A stretch of DNA of 64,000 nt, from the NCBI GenBank assembly GCA_016808115.1, contig JAEQBH010000285.1:464137-528136 (forward strand). Reading direction: 5' to 3'. The stretch is from Tetrastigma voinierianum. Lineage: Eukaryota > Streptophyta > Magnoliopsida > Vitales > Vitaceae. Shown one piece after another: positions 50,438 to 62,230 of the stretch; the first letter of the stretch is position 1, and every line of letters begins with the position of its first letter. A program made the position numbers and the translations under genes. The notes beneath the pieces are model-generated. The model saw only the letters and a program-made list of their open reading frames with translations. It made no database searches and was not told where the DNA came from.

Positions 50438-52299
50438 AACACTGGCAAGAATATAACATCGAAGTGAAGTGTTTGCATTCTCCCAAGTCGCATGTTATGT
50501 TTTTGTTATATCATTAGCACCAGCTTCCGTGATAGTTGGCTTAGGGGTATCCAGGACAAACTTGATTTTCTCATAATCCAGAACGATGTATAAGTTCGTT
50601 TTCCAATCTTCAAAGTTATTTCCATCCAATGGTTTTTGATTCAAAATCATAGCTAGAGGGTTGAAAGATGCCATTTTCTGAAATTTTTTTTATACATTGT
50701 GCACACTAATATTAACTCGTATATTATACAATAAACATATATTTAGTAAATCCAAAACAAAAATATATTTGTTGTTTATTGTAAACAATAATTTAGTTTC
50801 CATTAAAAATGCTCACGGTGGGCAAGACATTTATAACAAACTAAACTTGATCATAAAATGAAAGGTATCCAACTAAGTCAATGCAAAAAAATTGGGGGTC
50901 ACTTAATGACTACTTACATCCCAATCTTCTTAGATGTAACATCTTAGATAATATACTTTATTTCAATCATTGTTCATATGGTCATAATAATATTATTAGA
51001 GCCTCATTGGGAGGTTAATAAAATTATCGTGGTTTTTGAATCCTTGTTTAATTTTAAAATTCTCTTAATCTCTAAGAGTTGCCGGTGGTGGACCGGTCAA
51101 TCTAATTAAGATTTTAAAATTATTTAGGGTCAAATCCACAAAACCTGCCTCATGATTATCCGATGGGGCTTCATGACCATTTTATTATTTGGACCCACAA
51201 AAAATTAAAGGATTTTTCATAATTATATTTATCTAGATTTAAAAAAAAAACAAAATTTAATTATGCACATGTATATCATTGATGCAAGATAATATGGCAC
51301 CACCTAGTCTATATGTCATATGTTATCACAATCTGTACATGTTACCAAGTATAATTTAATCATCCATGAATAAAAAAATAATATATGAGTTAAAGAAAAA
51401 AAAGAGAGAGAGCCCCAATCCACGGTTTTCCTAAGAAAAGAAAAAAAGAAAAAAAAAATCACAAGCCCAATAACACTCTGGCTTCCATCATATTAATCCC
51501 GCCCAGCTTTGGTCTAGCTTCCATCCATTCGTTCAATTTACTCCGGCTCGAGGCCCAAAATGAAGAGATTTGAGTTAAAACCCAAAACTCTATACACACA
51601 ACATGAAACCCTAGCCGTCAAAGCCATCATTCGTGTGCTGCTACCCGAACGGAGCCACCCATAGAAGTGCAACGTTTGGAGTAGAAAGTCCGCAAAATCC
51701 GGTGGCCAAAACCCTCTCCACGCACTCTCATGCGCGGCCTGAGTGGAGGCGCGTGAAGCCCACGCGCAACTTCTCAGGTGCGCATGCCACCCAAGTGTGG
51801 TTCGACCTAAAATTTGTTCTAAGAGCTGCTCTTCCTTTACGCCTTTAACCCTGGTGGCCGCTTGTCATTTGATGTTCAGAGCCTCCGCAACAATGCAAAT
51901 AGCCTCATGGTACAGTTGTTCTCAAGTGGTTCTTCATCTTCTTCGCTGGGTTTTCATTAGTCTTCAAAATTTTACAAAAAATAATCCTATACCCTAATAA
52001 AATGGTGTACAAGAATTCTAGATGATTGAGAAAATAAATCAAGAAGGAAACCTAATCTTATGATTAGCCCCCTTGTTACAAACCGATGAAATACACAGAA
52101 AACTCTACCATAGATTGAAGGGCAAACCACAATTATTTAGTAACCATCCATGAACAAAAAATCATATTAAACATGAGAACATGAGAATAAACAAATATAG
52201 AAAACCTAGGTTCCATATTGATAATCAAACACCAAAATACATGAAATTGTTTAGATCAAATTGAAAATTTAATCACACGAAGGCTCCTCATACCAATCA

Positions 52300-52692
52300 G
52301 AGGAATAATCTGGAAGGTAGAATCATCATGATTTAATATTCAATCTAATTACTAAACTATATAACCAAATGTATCGTACCTGTGGATTCAAGAGAGAAGT
52401 ATGCACACAAGAACCGTAGATCTTCCAAACTATCCCTCTGTGTGCGACGTGGATAAAGGTGTGGAGCGCTTTTGAATCACTAAGAAAAGATTTCTTTTTC
52501 TTTGGCTATTCTCTATATCTAATTCGGATTTAGATTTAGGGTTGTATTATCTTTCTCTATTTATAGAGTACAAGCCCTAGAATACTTAATAGCCATTTGG
52601 GTCTCTACACCTTAGGGCCAAAGTTCATGTGTGAACCCATTTAGTGTTTCAAACAATCCTCGACTTGCTCTCAGATAGCAAAAAATCCAACA
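52300..52692 (-). repeat. 5' LTR of copia element
   Basis: About 393 bases. The internal leader between this LTR and gag (50,700-52,299) has no recognised ORF; the GC-richer part at 51,480-51,850 gives overlapping ORFs with no family resemblance. Confidence 0.85.
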
Positions 52693-54831
52693 CCTCTTCC
52701 TCGTGGATCTTATCCTAATCAACGCTGCCTCCGATATACTTGAAGTCAACATCTCGCCTAGAGCGCCCTTATTTGTTAAGAGTCCCATCCTAGTTTTTCC
52801 ATAAAGGCTATTAATATCCATCGTGCTTCTTATTCCAAGGCCTCAGCTTTCTAATGCAAGTTGTTTTTAGTGTATTTCGATACAATTAATTAATACACAT
52901 GAAAGTTTAATTTGTGCTTTAACTTAATTTTATTATGTAATGAATGGTAAACCATGGGTTTAGTTCATTAAAAACTATTATTTCAGAGATCTGCATGATC
53001 ATGGGGCAAAGCTTGAACTCTTTGATTCTCAATCAAAGAATATCTCTATCAATTCCATAATTTTCTTCTTCTTTTTTTTCTTATTTTCTTTTGAATGCAT
53101 TCATTGTCATATTTTTTAATTAATTTTTTGGTAAAACAATTTATATACTACTACATTGGCTTTTAGTTGGCAGTGAAAGAGAACTTTTTATATTGTGCTG
53201 TTATCACACACCTAACCCAAATATAAGTATAAAAATGTGATTTAGAAAGTAATTAATGAATTTAATTAATTTATTAATGATATAGAAGTTTTCTCTCCAT
53301 TAAAAAAAGACATTTTCCATGAAAATCTAAGACATAAGATAAAATAGGACAACAAGATTAAAATTTTAAAGGTTTAAGATTTTTGTTGACAACTAAACAC
53401 TCGAGTTATAATATAACTAAATTTAATGAAAATGGGAAAAAAAAAATAATTAATTGAGTGGATCTAAATGAAGTCTTAGATGTCCTTGAAACCCAATTCA
53501 AGCGGTGAAATGGTAGGATGAAGTTATGGAATTCCTGGGGTCGGGTTCCATGAGATGAGGGTACCGCAAAGATGTATTACAAAGTGAATATTAGAAGTCA
53601 AAAAAAATAATAATGAGATATTAGATTTTGGATTTGACAAAATATAAAGTTATTAATTATAAAATTACTTTCAAAAAATTGTGATTGAAGATCTTTCAAA
53701 AAAAAAAAAGATTGTGATAGAAAAAAGGATTACGTTGATATTGCATGAAAAGCTACTATAAGAGAAGATATAAGTAGTTGATATTAGTCAATGCATGGTA
53801 AAGTACATTTAAAAAAAAAGGTGTAAGAAGTAAAATATCTTAAAACTAGAGGATACCCAATCCAACTAATCTGAGATCCCAAAACTAGGTCTCAAGTATG
53901 AGCAAATCAAATTTGTATAGACTTTGATTTAATTACTATGAGAATCTTCCCTTGTCCTTTGCTATGATGAAAGAGTGTGTGTTTAATGCTGGATTTTGGT
54001 TAAGAATATACAAAAGCACGGGAATTAGTGAATGCGAGGACGTGCCAGGAAATTATAGTATTTCTAAACTGAAACGATACTGAATCTAACTTCCACTGCT
54101 TAAAATAAGATTCTCTAGTTCCCTTTGATAGTTCCTGTTTGTTAAATGCCAAAATCGGAATGTATCAAAGCCGAGAGAAAACTGTATGAACAAGCTGAAA
54201 AAGTAGTAAATTTCATTGTAGAATTTGACTGGAAATGAAATTGCTGAAGCATTAAAGCTTTGAAACAAATACTTGGAAAGAAAATAAGCTAGAAATCTGG
54301 AAATAATACCGATGAACTTGTAGAAACTAAGAAAAAAATATTGAAATGCTCTATTAAGTGTTTGTTGATGATTGATTTTGCGGTCCTTGCTCTAAAGTTG
54401 AGTCTTGCTTTTATAAGCCTTCTAAATAACTGCTTCATCCCACATTTTCCAATAACTGGTCACGTACTCACTACAACCTTGTTCTCAAAGTCATTTACCC
54501 ACTAACAACTTATTCTCCAAGTCATTTATCCACTAAAAATAACTGCTCACATTCATAACTTGAGTTGGAGAAAAAGTCTCATTCCACTTGCTTTTGAGAC
54601 AAAGTCTCACCATTATGAGCTAGCCACTTTGACAAATTGAAAAATTTCGGAAATATCCTTGGACCCTTTCATGGGCTAATTATCACGGATTTAGACTTCT
54701 TTGGACTAGGTCATTCGGTCCTGGTCGATATATTATTGCTCATTCCATTACCCTCAGTCGACAATTATCCAAATACCATTTGGGCCCAAAAAATTCATTT
54801 TTAGCGTAAACAATTACCTCCCTCATATAAT
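52693..54831. other. AT-rich spacer
   Basis: 52,697-52,830 on the minus strand is coding-like (ORF 52612-52821) and may be the upstream part of the LINE that the copia element split, but I could not confirm a domain. Beyond that no gene is visible. A short segment at about 53,485-53,545 has tRNA-like phrases of the decayed-SINE kind. Confidence 0.45.
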
Positions 54832-55332
54832 ATGGCCCATGGGCCATGTTTGTATGAAAAAAGATTTTATATGTCAAAGGCTCTCTTCTCTCTTCATTCT
54901 ACCATGATGCCCAAAGTACAACTTACCCATTTGGATGTAGATTACCAACGAGAAGAACGAGCCAAAACTCGAGCCCGATTAGATGAGTTGAAAAAGCCCA
55001 AAGTAATACACCGAGAAAAATCTCCCGCTAATTTTTCTTTCAAACCTACGACTTTTGATCTTCCTCCTTTGATTCCTTCTACATCGAAAGACTCTCCTTT
55101 GGGATTTGGCAAGTTCATAGGAATAAATCCTTTTGATCTATGTACAAAACCTTCCATTTTCTCATCTCCACCTTTTTTTTTCTTTTCTTCCTCAAACCCA
55201 TTTTGGCCAAAAATTCCTGTGCTGTTGGTGAAGACGCTGTTGCTAATCGAACCGATGTCACTCATCAGAGCCTCAAGTGACATCCCCGGGCCACAAACCA
55301 AGTCGAGATGGCAACATGTGGGTCGGCTGTAG
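54832..55332 (+). CDS. Unrecognised 166-codon ORF
   Basis: Starts at ATG 54832 and ends at TAG 55330-55332. The middle is charged (YQREERAKTRARLDELKK, a likely short helix), then Ser/Pro/Phe-rich with a poly-Phe run (PPFFFFSSS) encoded by a T-tract. I recognise no domain. The complement of the same stretch is also open for 119 codons (55,301-54,942), so openness alone is weak evidence. It lies about 1.2 kb upstream of a PMD coding region and could be part of the same repeat-derived transcription unit. Start choice is simply the first ATG. Confidence 0.25.
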   Translation: MAHGPCLYEKRFYMSKALFSLHSTMMPKVQLTHLDVDYQREERAKTRARLDELKKPKVIHREKSPANFSFKPTTFDLPPLIPSTSKDSPLGFGKFIGINPFDLCTKPSIFSSPPFFFFSSSNPFWPKIPVLLVKTLLLIEPMSLIRASSDIPGPQTKSRWQHVGRL

Positions 55333-55550
55333 ACTTATGTTGTGGCCCCATCGATCCTCCTTGCCGCAAGATTTTTTCTCGCCATCTTCCATAGTCCGAA
55401 TCCTTACTCTCTTGCATTGGTAAGTAGGATTTGTCCATTCTTTGTCAAAGTGACGGTAATGAATGTTCCATATGACTTAATCCCATAATCCAAGAGTTTT
55501 TCCCAAATTTTCATGATTATAAAGTCTTTTGTTTTTTACAACTCCAAAAC

Positions 55551-56045
55551 CTTGTTCTCCAAACGAAAAAAAAAAAAAAATCAAGAGAGAGCCTTTTCGC
55601 TTTAGAACTCTAAAACCCTAATTCTTCAACGAAAAGTCTTTGAAAAATCAAGAAAGACCCTTTTCCGTTTTTTAGAATTCTAAAACCCTTATTCTTCAAC
55701 GAAAAAGTCTATGAAAAACCAAGGAAGACTTTTTTTTTTTTTGTTGTTTAGAACTTTAAAATGCTTGTTCTCCAACGTCAAAAAAATCAAGAGAGACCAT
55801 TTTTCATTTTTTTTGAACTTTAAAACCCTTTATTCTTCAATGAAAAAGTCTTTGAAAAACCAAGAAATACTATTTTTCATTGTTTGTAAACTTTAAAACC
55901 CTTGTTCTCCAAACGAAAAATCAAGAGAGACCATTTTTCATTTTTTAAAACCCAACACTTTCTGTTTCAACGAAAAAAAGTCTTTTTGAAAAACCAGAAA
56001 TACTTTTCGCTTTTGTAACTCTAAACTTTCTGCTCTCCAAACGAA
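55551..56045 (+). repeat. Alternating A/B minisatellite, about 8 units of 60-75 bp
   Basis: Unit A contains TTCTTCAACGAAAAAGTC then TTTGAAAAACCAAGAAAG. Unit B contains TTCTCCAAACGAAAAATC then AAGAGAGACC. Both end in a T-rich stretch and AACTTTAAAACCC. The order from 55,551 is B A A B A B A B, with starts near 55,551, 55,622, 55,693, 55,769, 55,832, 55,904, 55,967 and 56,030. T-runs vary in length between units. Confidence 0.8.
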
Positions 56046-56843
56046 AAATCTTACAAAATTAAAATTGAGATTGCTTCTTACCATCGAAGCTTTCCTTCTT
56101 GGTATGTAGATCTTAGTCCCTCCGTTCTACTCAATCTTTTCGCTTTGTCTACCAATGAAAGCATTGCAAAGGTAACTTATCGACCTTTTATATGATGGAC
56201 TTTGAAGCTATCAAGATTGAGAATATAGGTCAATATGCATACCTAGTATTTTTAAGAGATTTTCTCATATGTCTTCCCAACATATGACCGTGCAAGACTT
56301 CTAGGCTACCATAACAGTAGTTTCCATTTGAAAATTCCTATAAAAAGAAAACCCATCATGTTAATCTCTTTCAACATTCCATTCCCTGATTTCTTCTAGT
56401 TTTCCCTATGTGTTTTACTTAATTTCGACATGGTCGGGAAGATAATCTTCCCTAAGGTAAAGGCATTCTCTTATAATTTTCCAACCATCTTCATTCCTCT
56501 TTTATCTGCATACTCGATACCATTTTACGTGTTTTAGTGTACGCTTTCCCCTCTCATTGAATTCGGGACTCCGCTCATGCTATCGAGATGTGGCTATTTC
56601 TGTCTCGACTTTTCCTTTTCCTCTGACGTCGCCATCAGAGATACTTCTTGGAAAAGATCTCCGAAATATGGTCCTACCAGCTAAGTCATGGCCTAAGGCA
56701 TTTGAGGATTGGATAACCTGGGTAGACAAACTATCTCCTCATTTCCAGGGACACTGGGAATCCTTAGGTATTGCCCAATTCATTAAGCTTACCAAGGTGC
56801 ACGTAACCCTGATTTGGATTTGATGAGTCTTGCCTTGAGGTTT

Positions 56844-58277
56844 TGAGAAAGTTCAATATGACTTAACAAATCCCAACTGCGGGTGTGAGGGTGTTGTGAA
56901 TTGGTTTTGTCAAAAACTTTTGCACAATAATAAATCTTCAATTTAATGCAATAACGATAAAGTAAAGAGATAAGGATAGAGAAAGAAAAACCTGGATTTA
57001 TAGTGGTTCGAAAAACCCTTGGCTACGTCCACTTCTCCTCTACCTTCAATCGGTGAGGGTTCCACTAGTGGCAAGCTCCAACCCGAGCTTCTTTCTTTAC
57101 ACTTGGATTATGGCTCCAATGGGCACCTCTTCAAGCTATACATACTTGAAGTTCCGAGCTCCAATCTCGAGCTTCTTTACACTTGGATTATGGCTCCAAT
57201 GGGCTTTTCATAATACCTTCCGCTTGCTATACACACTTGGAAGTTCTCTCACTTAAGCACAATGAGACACTCTCTTGGGCTAATAATGAGACACTCTCTG
57301 CTTCTCCTCAAGATTTTTCAAATACAACTCAAGCTGATCAACACAAAGACGCACTCACAAGATGCGCATGTAATGAATGCACTCACAATCTTAGTTTGAG
57401 AATTGATTCACAAGAGAAATGATGGTTGAGAGGATATTCAACAAGTTTCTTATCAAGTGTCCAATGTCCTAAGTGATCCTCCACACTCTATTTATAGAGT
57501 GAGAACTCGGTAGCATTTAAGCTACCAACTACCGACGGCTTTCTCAGATACTAAAATTGCTATACAGAATGTTATCGCTTTTATACCGCTTGAAACCCAA
57601 CAACAGCAGGAACCCATCGACTGGTTGCGGTTAGACCAACCGGTTGAGTCTCACACCTCATCCTGTTCCCAACCGGCTGACCATTTCATTGAGCAGTTCC
57701 AGATGGAGGCTAATGGATCCAACTGGTTGAGTTTCACCACTCTTCCAGTTCCAACCGGTTGACACCAACAGTCAACATAAACCGAGCCTCTACCAGTTTA
57801 CCTTTTTAAATGTTCAATTTCATGTTTTGTTCATTTCAAACACTTCTAAAATTTTGATGTTTCATTGAAGCACATTTTAGGATTATAAAGTCTAAGGTTT
57901 TATGCTTAAACTCAAGTTTTCAAAAGATATGCAATTTCGTTTTGAAACCGTAGCTCAGGAGGAATGCATGTAAATGATGATAAACCCTAAAGTGCATAAA
58001 TGCATTCACCTTACATAGATTTCTAAGCTATCAAAATCTTCACTTGATGCTTGAGCTTGGAATCTTGGTTACTTGTCATCTTGGTTCTTTGATTCGAGTG
58101 AACTTCATTTTCAAGTGCTTGATCAACTTCATCATTGTCATCTTTAGCTTGAATTATCTTCATTTGATGCTTGATCAACTTCAACCTATCACTCAACTCA
58201 ATGTTAACCATTAGTAACCAATAACCTTGGTTTGTTACCATCAAAACCTCAACTAGAGGTACCCTTGGACTAATAGA
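56844..58277. mobile_element. Repeat insertion splitting the PMD sequence
   Basis: PMD coding sequence stops after MSLALRF at about 56,843 and resumes with NSFIFVFG at about 58,279. The insert has a GTGGTTCGAAAAACCCTTGG...CTACGTCCAC segment (57,003-57,031) that I associate with repetitive plant retroelements, an 80-bp duplicated segment (57,085 and 57,166), a cluster of CAACCGGTTG-type motifs (57,619-57,761) and an AAG/CTT-rich end. Clear LTRs or terminal repeats were not found, so its class is open. Confidence 0.5.
57085..57203 (+). repeat. 80-bp tandem duplication
   Basis: ACTTGGATTATGGCTCCAAT occurs at 57101-57120 and again at 57181-57200, each preceded by CGAGCTTCTT. Confidence 0.85.
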
Positions 58278-59265
58278 TTTGAATTCATTTATCTTCGTTT
58301 TTGGCCCTGCATCCATTACCTTGAGGGACATTTCTATCTTTACTGGATTTTCTGTTGAGGGTTTAGAGGCCGTATGTCTCTTAGATGTCCATGACCCATT
58401 GCTTCCTCATCTTGAAGTTTCTTCCACTTCCCAAACTTCTTTTTCATCCGCCATACGGAAGTGGGGAAATTCTACTAGGGTACCTTCTACCACAAAGCAC
58501 ATAGAGTTCCTGTGGGTTCTCTTTTACGGTTTTGCCTTTTTTCCTCATTCGGGGTAAGCCTTCCATGAAGTATCTTCCTTTGGTTAGGGCCCTTGCCATT
58601 GGGCGAATTTGGGTATGCTTTGGGGTACCATTCTTTAGCCTCCTTGTACCAATCCATGGGCAAAGATGTGAGTGAGATACCTTACCAGAGGGTGGGAGGA
58701 GCCCTTTGGTTTGTATATATTTGGCTCTTTGTCTATTTCCCTAAGTTATCAGGTGTTGACTCTTTTCCTTCCATGTCTTTGGGTCTTAGTGTGGCTCAGT
58801 CCATTAGGACTATATCTTCAGACTCTCTTTCTTATTTTTTCCTTAGCTTGGTAGACCGATCTTTGTCTCAACTATATCTGAAGCCTGACACTATTTCCAG
58901 CCCAACTTGGCAGCAGATCTTGAATTTTTCTACCCCTTACTTGCTGGATTTAAATATTCACGTATTCTCAACACAAGCCAGGTATCCTTGATCTTTAGGG
59001 GTTGTTATGCTTTTCCCCCTCAGTTGTCTTCTTATTCTTCAGTTTTCTTAACCTACTTACCCTACTTATGGGCTCACCAATTCGGATTTACTTAGTTTAT
59101 CCCTTCAGTCCCTTCCTTACCCTAAGGACCGCCTACTATAGCATTAGTAGAGCAACTAACCCAATCCTATTAGGCCTGAAGACCATTATGCTATCGACAG
59201 AATCCTTCTATCCTGTGTCTGCTAGATTTGATGATCTTATATGCTCCCGCCTTTCTTCCTCGTGA

Positions 59266-60669
59266 CATGAAATTTTATTCCATTGTTTCTTGCATCAAAT
59301 TCACTTTCACCTCACTTTACTGGGCCAGGCTATATAGGTTTTACCTCCTCTTCCACCAAGCCCATTGCATAATTGAAGAAAGGGGTTGGGCAACCTAAGC
59401 CTCTTGTTGCTGAACTGGCTATAGTGAAGAATACTTCTTCCAAAGTCAAGTGAAGATCTCATAGGATAACTTCCAAGCTTGAATTTTCTAACACACAAGA
59501 CAATCCTATAGATATCGGGCTTGCCAAGAGGAAATATCAAAAATGTGGAAGAAATAGTCTTTACCGATGAATCCAAAAAGCAAGGTAATTCAGCTACTTT
59601 TGAGGGAGGTCATTCCTTCAATGAACTTTGAGAATCGAAAGATGGCCATTTTTCAGTTGGTCAAGGCTCCATTGGGCAAACTCCTCCAATTCTTTTACTT
59701 ACAATTTCTCAGGTGAACACTTTACCTCTCTTTTCCCTTCTATTTATCTATTTTTATTTTTCTTACCTTTGTCTTTCATAGGTCTCTCCTTGGTCTACCT
59801 TGCATCTTGAAGCAGAGCGCCCTTCCCTTCTCGATCTTCCTTTTGCACCAAGCCGCCTCCTCATGTCGAGCCACCATCCGCACTCCTAATCGAATCGAAC
59901 GTAGCTACTGGCCTCGCTCTACTATTAGCCATCCGCTAAGCTTGGATCTTCTCGCCTCTATCCACTATAAAAAAAATGCCTTTTATGCGGCTATGGCAGT
60001 ACTACAATCCACTTATTTTGATCATGAGGTCGTAGATTTTCCTTATGGAGTTACAATAATCGACTCGTAAGATATTTTCTTCTATCGAGCATGGTAGTAA
60101 AGGAGAATTCTCAAGTGATACCTGAGTCGGAGAAATTAAGGGAGAAAAAATCTAAGTATGAACAATCCTGCTATCTATTGACCGTGAGTATCCAAAGATC
60201 GAGGAAGTAAAATTGAGTATCATGCCCGTGGAAGAGCGAATCATCGTCAAGCAAAGAAATGGAGTGAGAAAAAGCTAAGTTGTCTTTTCTGATATGACAA
60301 GGTGAGGTTCTTCATGCCCAAGGTCTAAAGCACTAGCAAAAGACCATTTCCTTGGGTGATTTTCTATCCTCTATGAGGGGAAAGGCTGCTGATCTGACCT
60401 CCCAATTGCGGTAGATTGACGCTTCCCGCCAAGAATGCTTGGAGTTCTAGGAATCACTGAGATCTTTTGATTTTTCTAAGATCTGATCTCCCACCATTTC
60501 AGACATGATTAATGATTTTGACATGATCCTTGACCTTATCATGCCAGTTTATCTCTTTTTTCTTAGTGGCCAAATGCCAACCATTGCTTAAGGACTTACT
60601 CTTGAGATACTTGATTTTTTTTGTGCTTAAATTATTGATGGAAATTTACTTGACATTGCACAGACGCAC
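59266..60669. other. Downstream of PMD: decayed coding-like sequence
   Basis: No domain is supportable. A possible GT-AG intron (about 59,712-59,779) separates two short open stretches, and 60,060-60,330 is coding-like but full of stops. It may be the C-terminal tail of the PMD-bearing element. Confidence 0.35.
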
Positions 60670-60842
60670 TTACAAACATAACATTGCATTAGTGGACCAA
60701 GGTGGCTCTAAGCCTACCTTTGGATGTGATGAACTTGTGTGTACTGCTTGTGGATTCACTGAACACTAGCACACGTGCAATTACAGTCATGACATTGCAT
60801 TAGTGGACCAAGGTGGCTCTATGCCTACATTTGAAGTGTGCT
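60670..60842 (+). repeat. 111-bp tandem duplication (about 1.6 copies)
   Basis: ACATTGCATTAGTGGACCAA at 60681 returns at 60792, with GGTGGCTCTAAGCCTAC and GGTGGCTCTATGCCTAC following; the two blocks differ at only a few bases. Confidence 0.85.
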
Positions 60843-60925
60843 TATGTGTATATGATGATATATTGCGTCTTATCGTGTACTACTAAGAAATTGATAAATA
60901 GTGGCTAAAAGTTTATTATTTATTT

Positions 60926-61035
<110 letters not shown>

Positions 61036-61135
61036 ACAATCAAGTAAGGTCAGGGGAAAAAATTGCATGCTTGAGAACTATTGCTAAGAAGTCTGGTTTG
61101 ATTTAAAACGTAGGATAGAAACATATATTCTGTCT

Positions 61136-61320
61136 TCACCACGGCGTACAATATCTTAGCCGTGGTGAACGTCTTCATCTCGACGAAGAACTTCTTCGCC
61201 GTGGCGAACTAGAGACTAGTATTTCAAATATTTTCCCTTCGCCGTGGTGAACCTCTTTGTCACGACGAACCTAAGAATGGATTTTTCATCCAACTTCCTC
61301 TTTTTCACGACAAACTGGAG
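61136..61320. repeat. Short interspersed CGCCGTGGTGAAC repeat
   Basis: GCCGTGGTGAAC at 61160, CGCCGTGGCGAAC at 61197 and CGCCGTGGTGAAC at 61240; the inverse form TCACCACGGCG at 61136; and diverged CACGACGAAC and CACGACAAAC copies near 61,262 and 61,307. Confidence 0.7.
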
Positions 61321-62071
61321 AATGGCTTTTTCTTCTTAGCTTGCTTTTTTCCATTTACACCCGAGGAAAAACCTGTCACTTAGTGTAATGATGCAACAAG
61401 TCCATTTCTTTTAGAGAAATCTTGCATTTGAATGTATAGTGGCTATAATGCCCACTTTCCTTTTCTTCAATTCATCATAAGGGCTTATTTTCTCAATGAT
61501 GATTATGTTACCTTCTCCTGAACTTGTCTAGGTGCTCTGTTTGGGGAAAAATGAGTATCTAGTGGCCTAGAGGCCTACATTTTTTCACTTCGGATATTTT
61601 CACTCCTATTTCCCCAATCTTGATGTGATCCCTTGGGGAATCATTATTAGGGGAATCTTGAAGAAGCTGCTGCTTTTTGAGGCCGGTCGCAAAGTTCTTG
61701 TCTCACTATCTCCCCAAACTGTTCATAAGAACTAAATTCATATTCATTTTTCCAATGATCCACAATCTCAGGATCTCATCCAGAGGAAACAGTAAGAACA
61801 TCCCTAGAGAATTGACTACAAAGATAACAAAGTAAGTTTACAAGTCAATTTTATCACTTAATGTCCATATCTTCTCTATAGTTTATGAACAGAAACCATA
61901 TTTCCGGAGAATTGATACTAACAAGCCCATTCTAAGGAAAAACCTTTATTTTGTGGATCAATAGAGGTCATTAGTTTTACTTTAACCTTCGAATCAAAGA
62001 TCTATATCTACTTCCCCTAAGTTTAAGTGGTCATGGACCTACTTTATTTTATTCATAAAACACCATGGGGT
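61321..62071. other. Repeat-like spacer, nothing identified
   Basis: No ORF, tandem repeat or structural signal could be supported between the CGCCGTGG motif cluster and the start of the putative LTR. Confidence 0.4.
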
Positions 62072-62230
62072 TGATGAGTCTAAAACTCATATTTTTAAGC
62101 CAATTTTTCAAGTATATTTCAGGCTTAAAAGTCTTATTTAATGTTAAAATATGAAAGTTTCACTCAGATTTATGTTTTGTAGAAATTTGATGAAAAGCAG
62201 CAAAAATAGAAAAAATGGAAGTAAAGGCAG

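Larger units (their letters stand above)
45823..52692 (-). mobile_element. Ty1/copia LTR retrotransposon, decayed
   Basis: Coding strand is minus. The 5' LTR is 52300-52692 and the 3' LTR 45823-46208; both start TGTTGGATTTT in the coding sense. A tRNA-iMet-like primer site (ATTGGTATGAGGAGC, complement of 52282-52296) follows the 5' LTR. CAAGTGGGAGAT (complement of 46209-46220) is the polypurine tract. CCTCT flanks both ends (45818-45822 and 52693-52697) as the target duplication. Domains run gag, GAG-pre-integrase, integrase, RT, RNase H, the copia order. All are interrupted. Confidence 0.88.
56545..59265 (+). pseudogene. Plant mobile domain (PMD) protein, split by an insertion
   Basis: First part (56,545-56,843): SPSEILLGKDLRNMVLPAKS, WPKAFEDWITWVDKLSP and HWESLGIAQFIKLTK, then after a frame change NPDLDLMSLALRF. 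Second part from about 58,279: NSFIFVFGPASITLRDISIF, TGFSVEGLEA, HIEFLWVLFYGFAFFPHSG, then GRIWVC-type and GALWFVYIWLFVYFP blocks to about 58,990, and a weaker tail (ORF 59002-59265). These are hallmarks of the PMD shared by MAIN/MAIL proteins and by plant transposable elements. Known: host MAIN/MAIL proteins act in genome stability and silencing, and many genomic copies are transposon-borne. The repeat context, frame changes and the 1.4-kb insertion favour a decayed transposon-borne copy. Confidence 0.7.

Noticed and set aside
51633..51997. Overlapping plus-strand ORFs with Pro/His/Arg-rich products
   Set aside because: In the leader of the copia element and opposite to its coding strand; composition effect of a GC-richer patch.
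54942..55301. 119-codon minus-strand ORF opposite the 166-codon ORF
   Set aside because: No recognisable domain; Gly/Lys-rich low complexity produced by the T-tract.
55600..55630. Telomere-like AAACCCTAA string
   Set aside because: It occurs once inside the A/B minisatellite and is not repeated in tandem; coincidence of the AAAACCC unit end.
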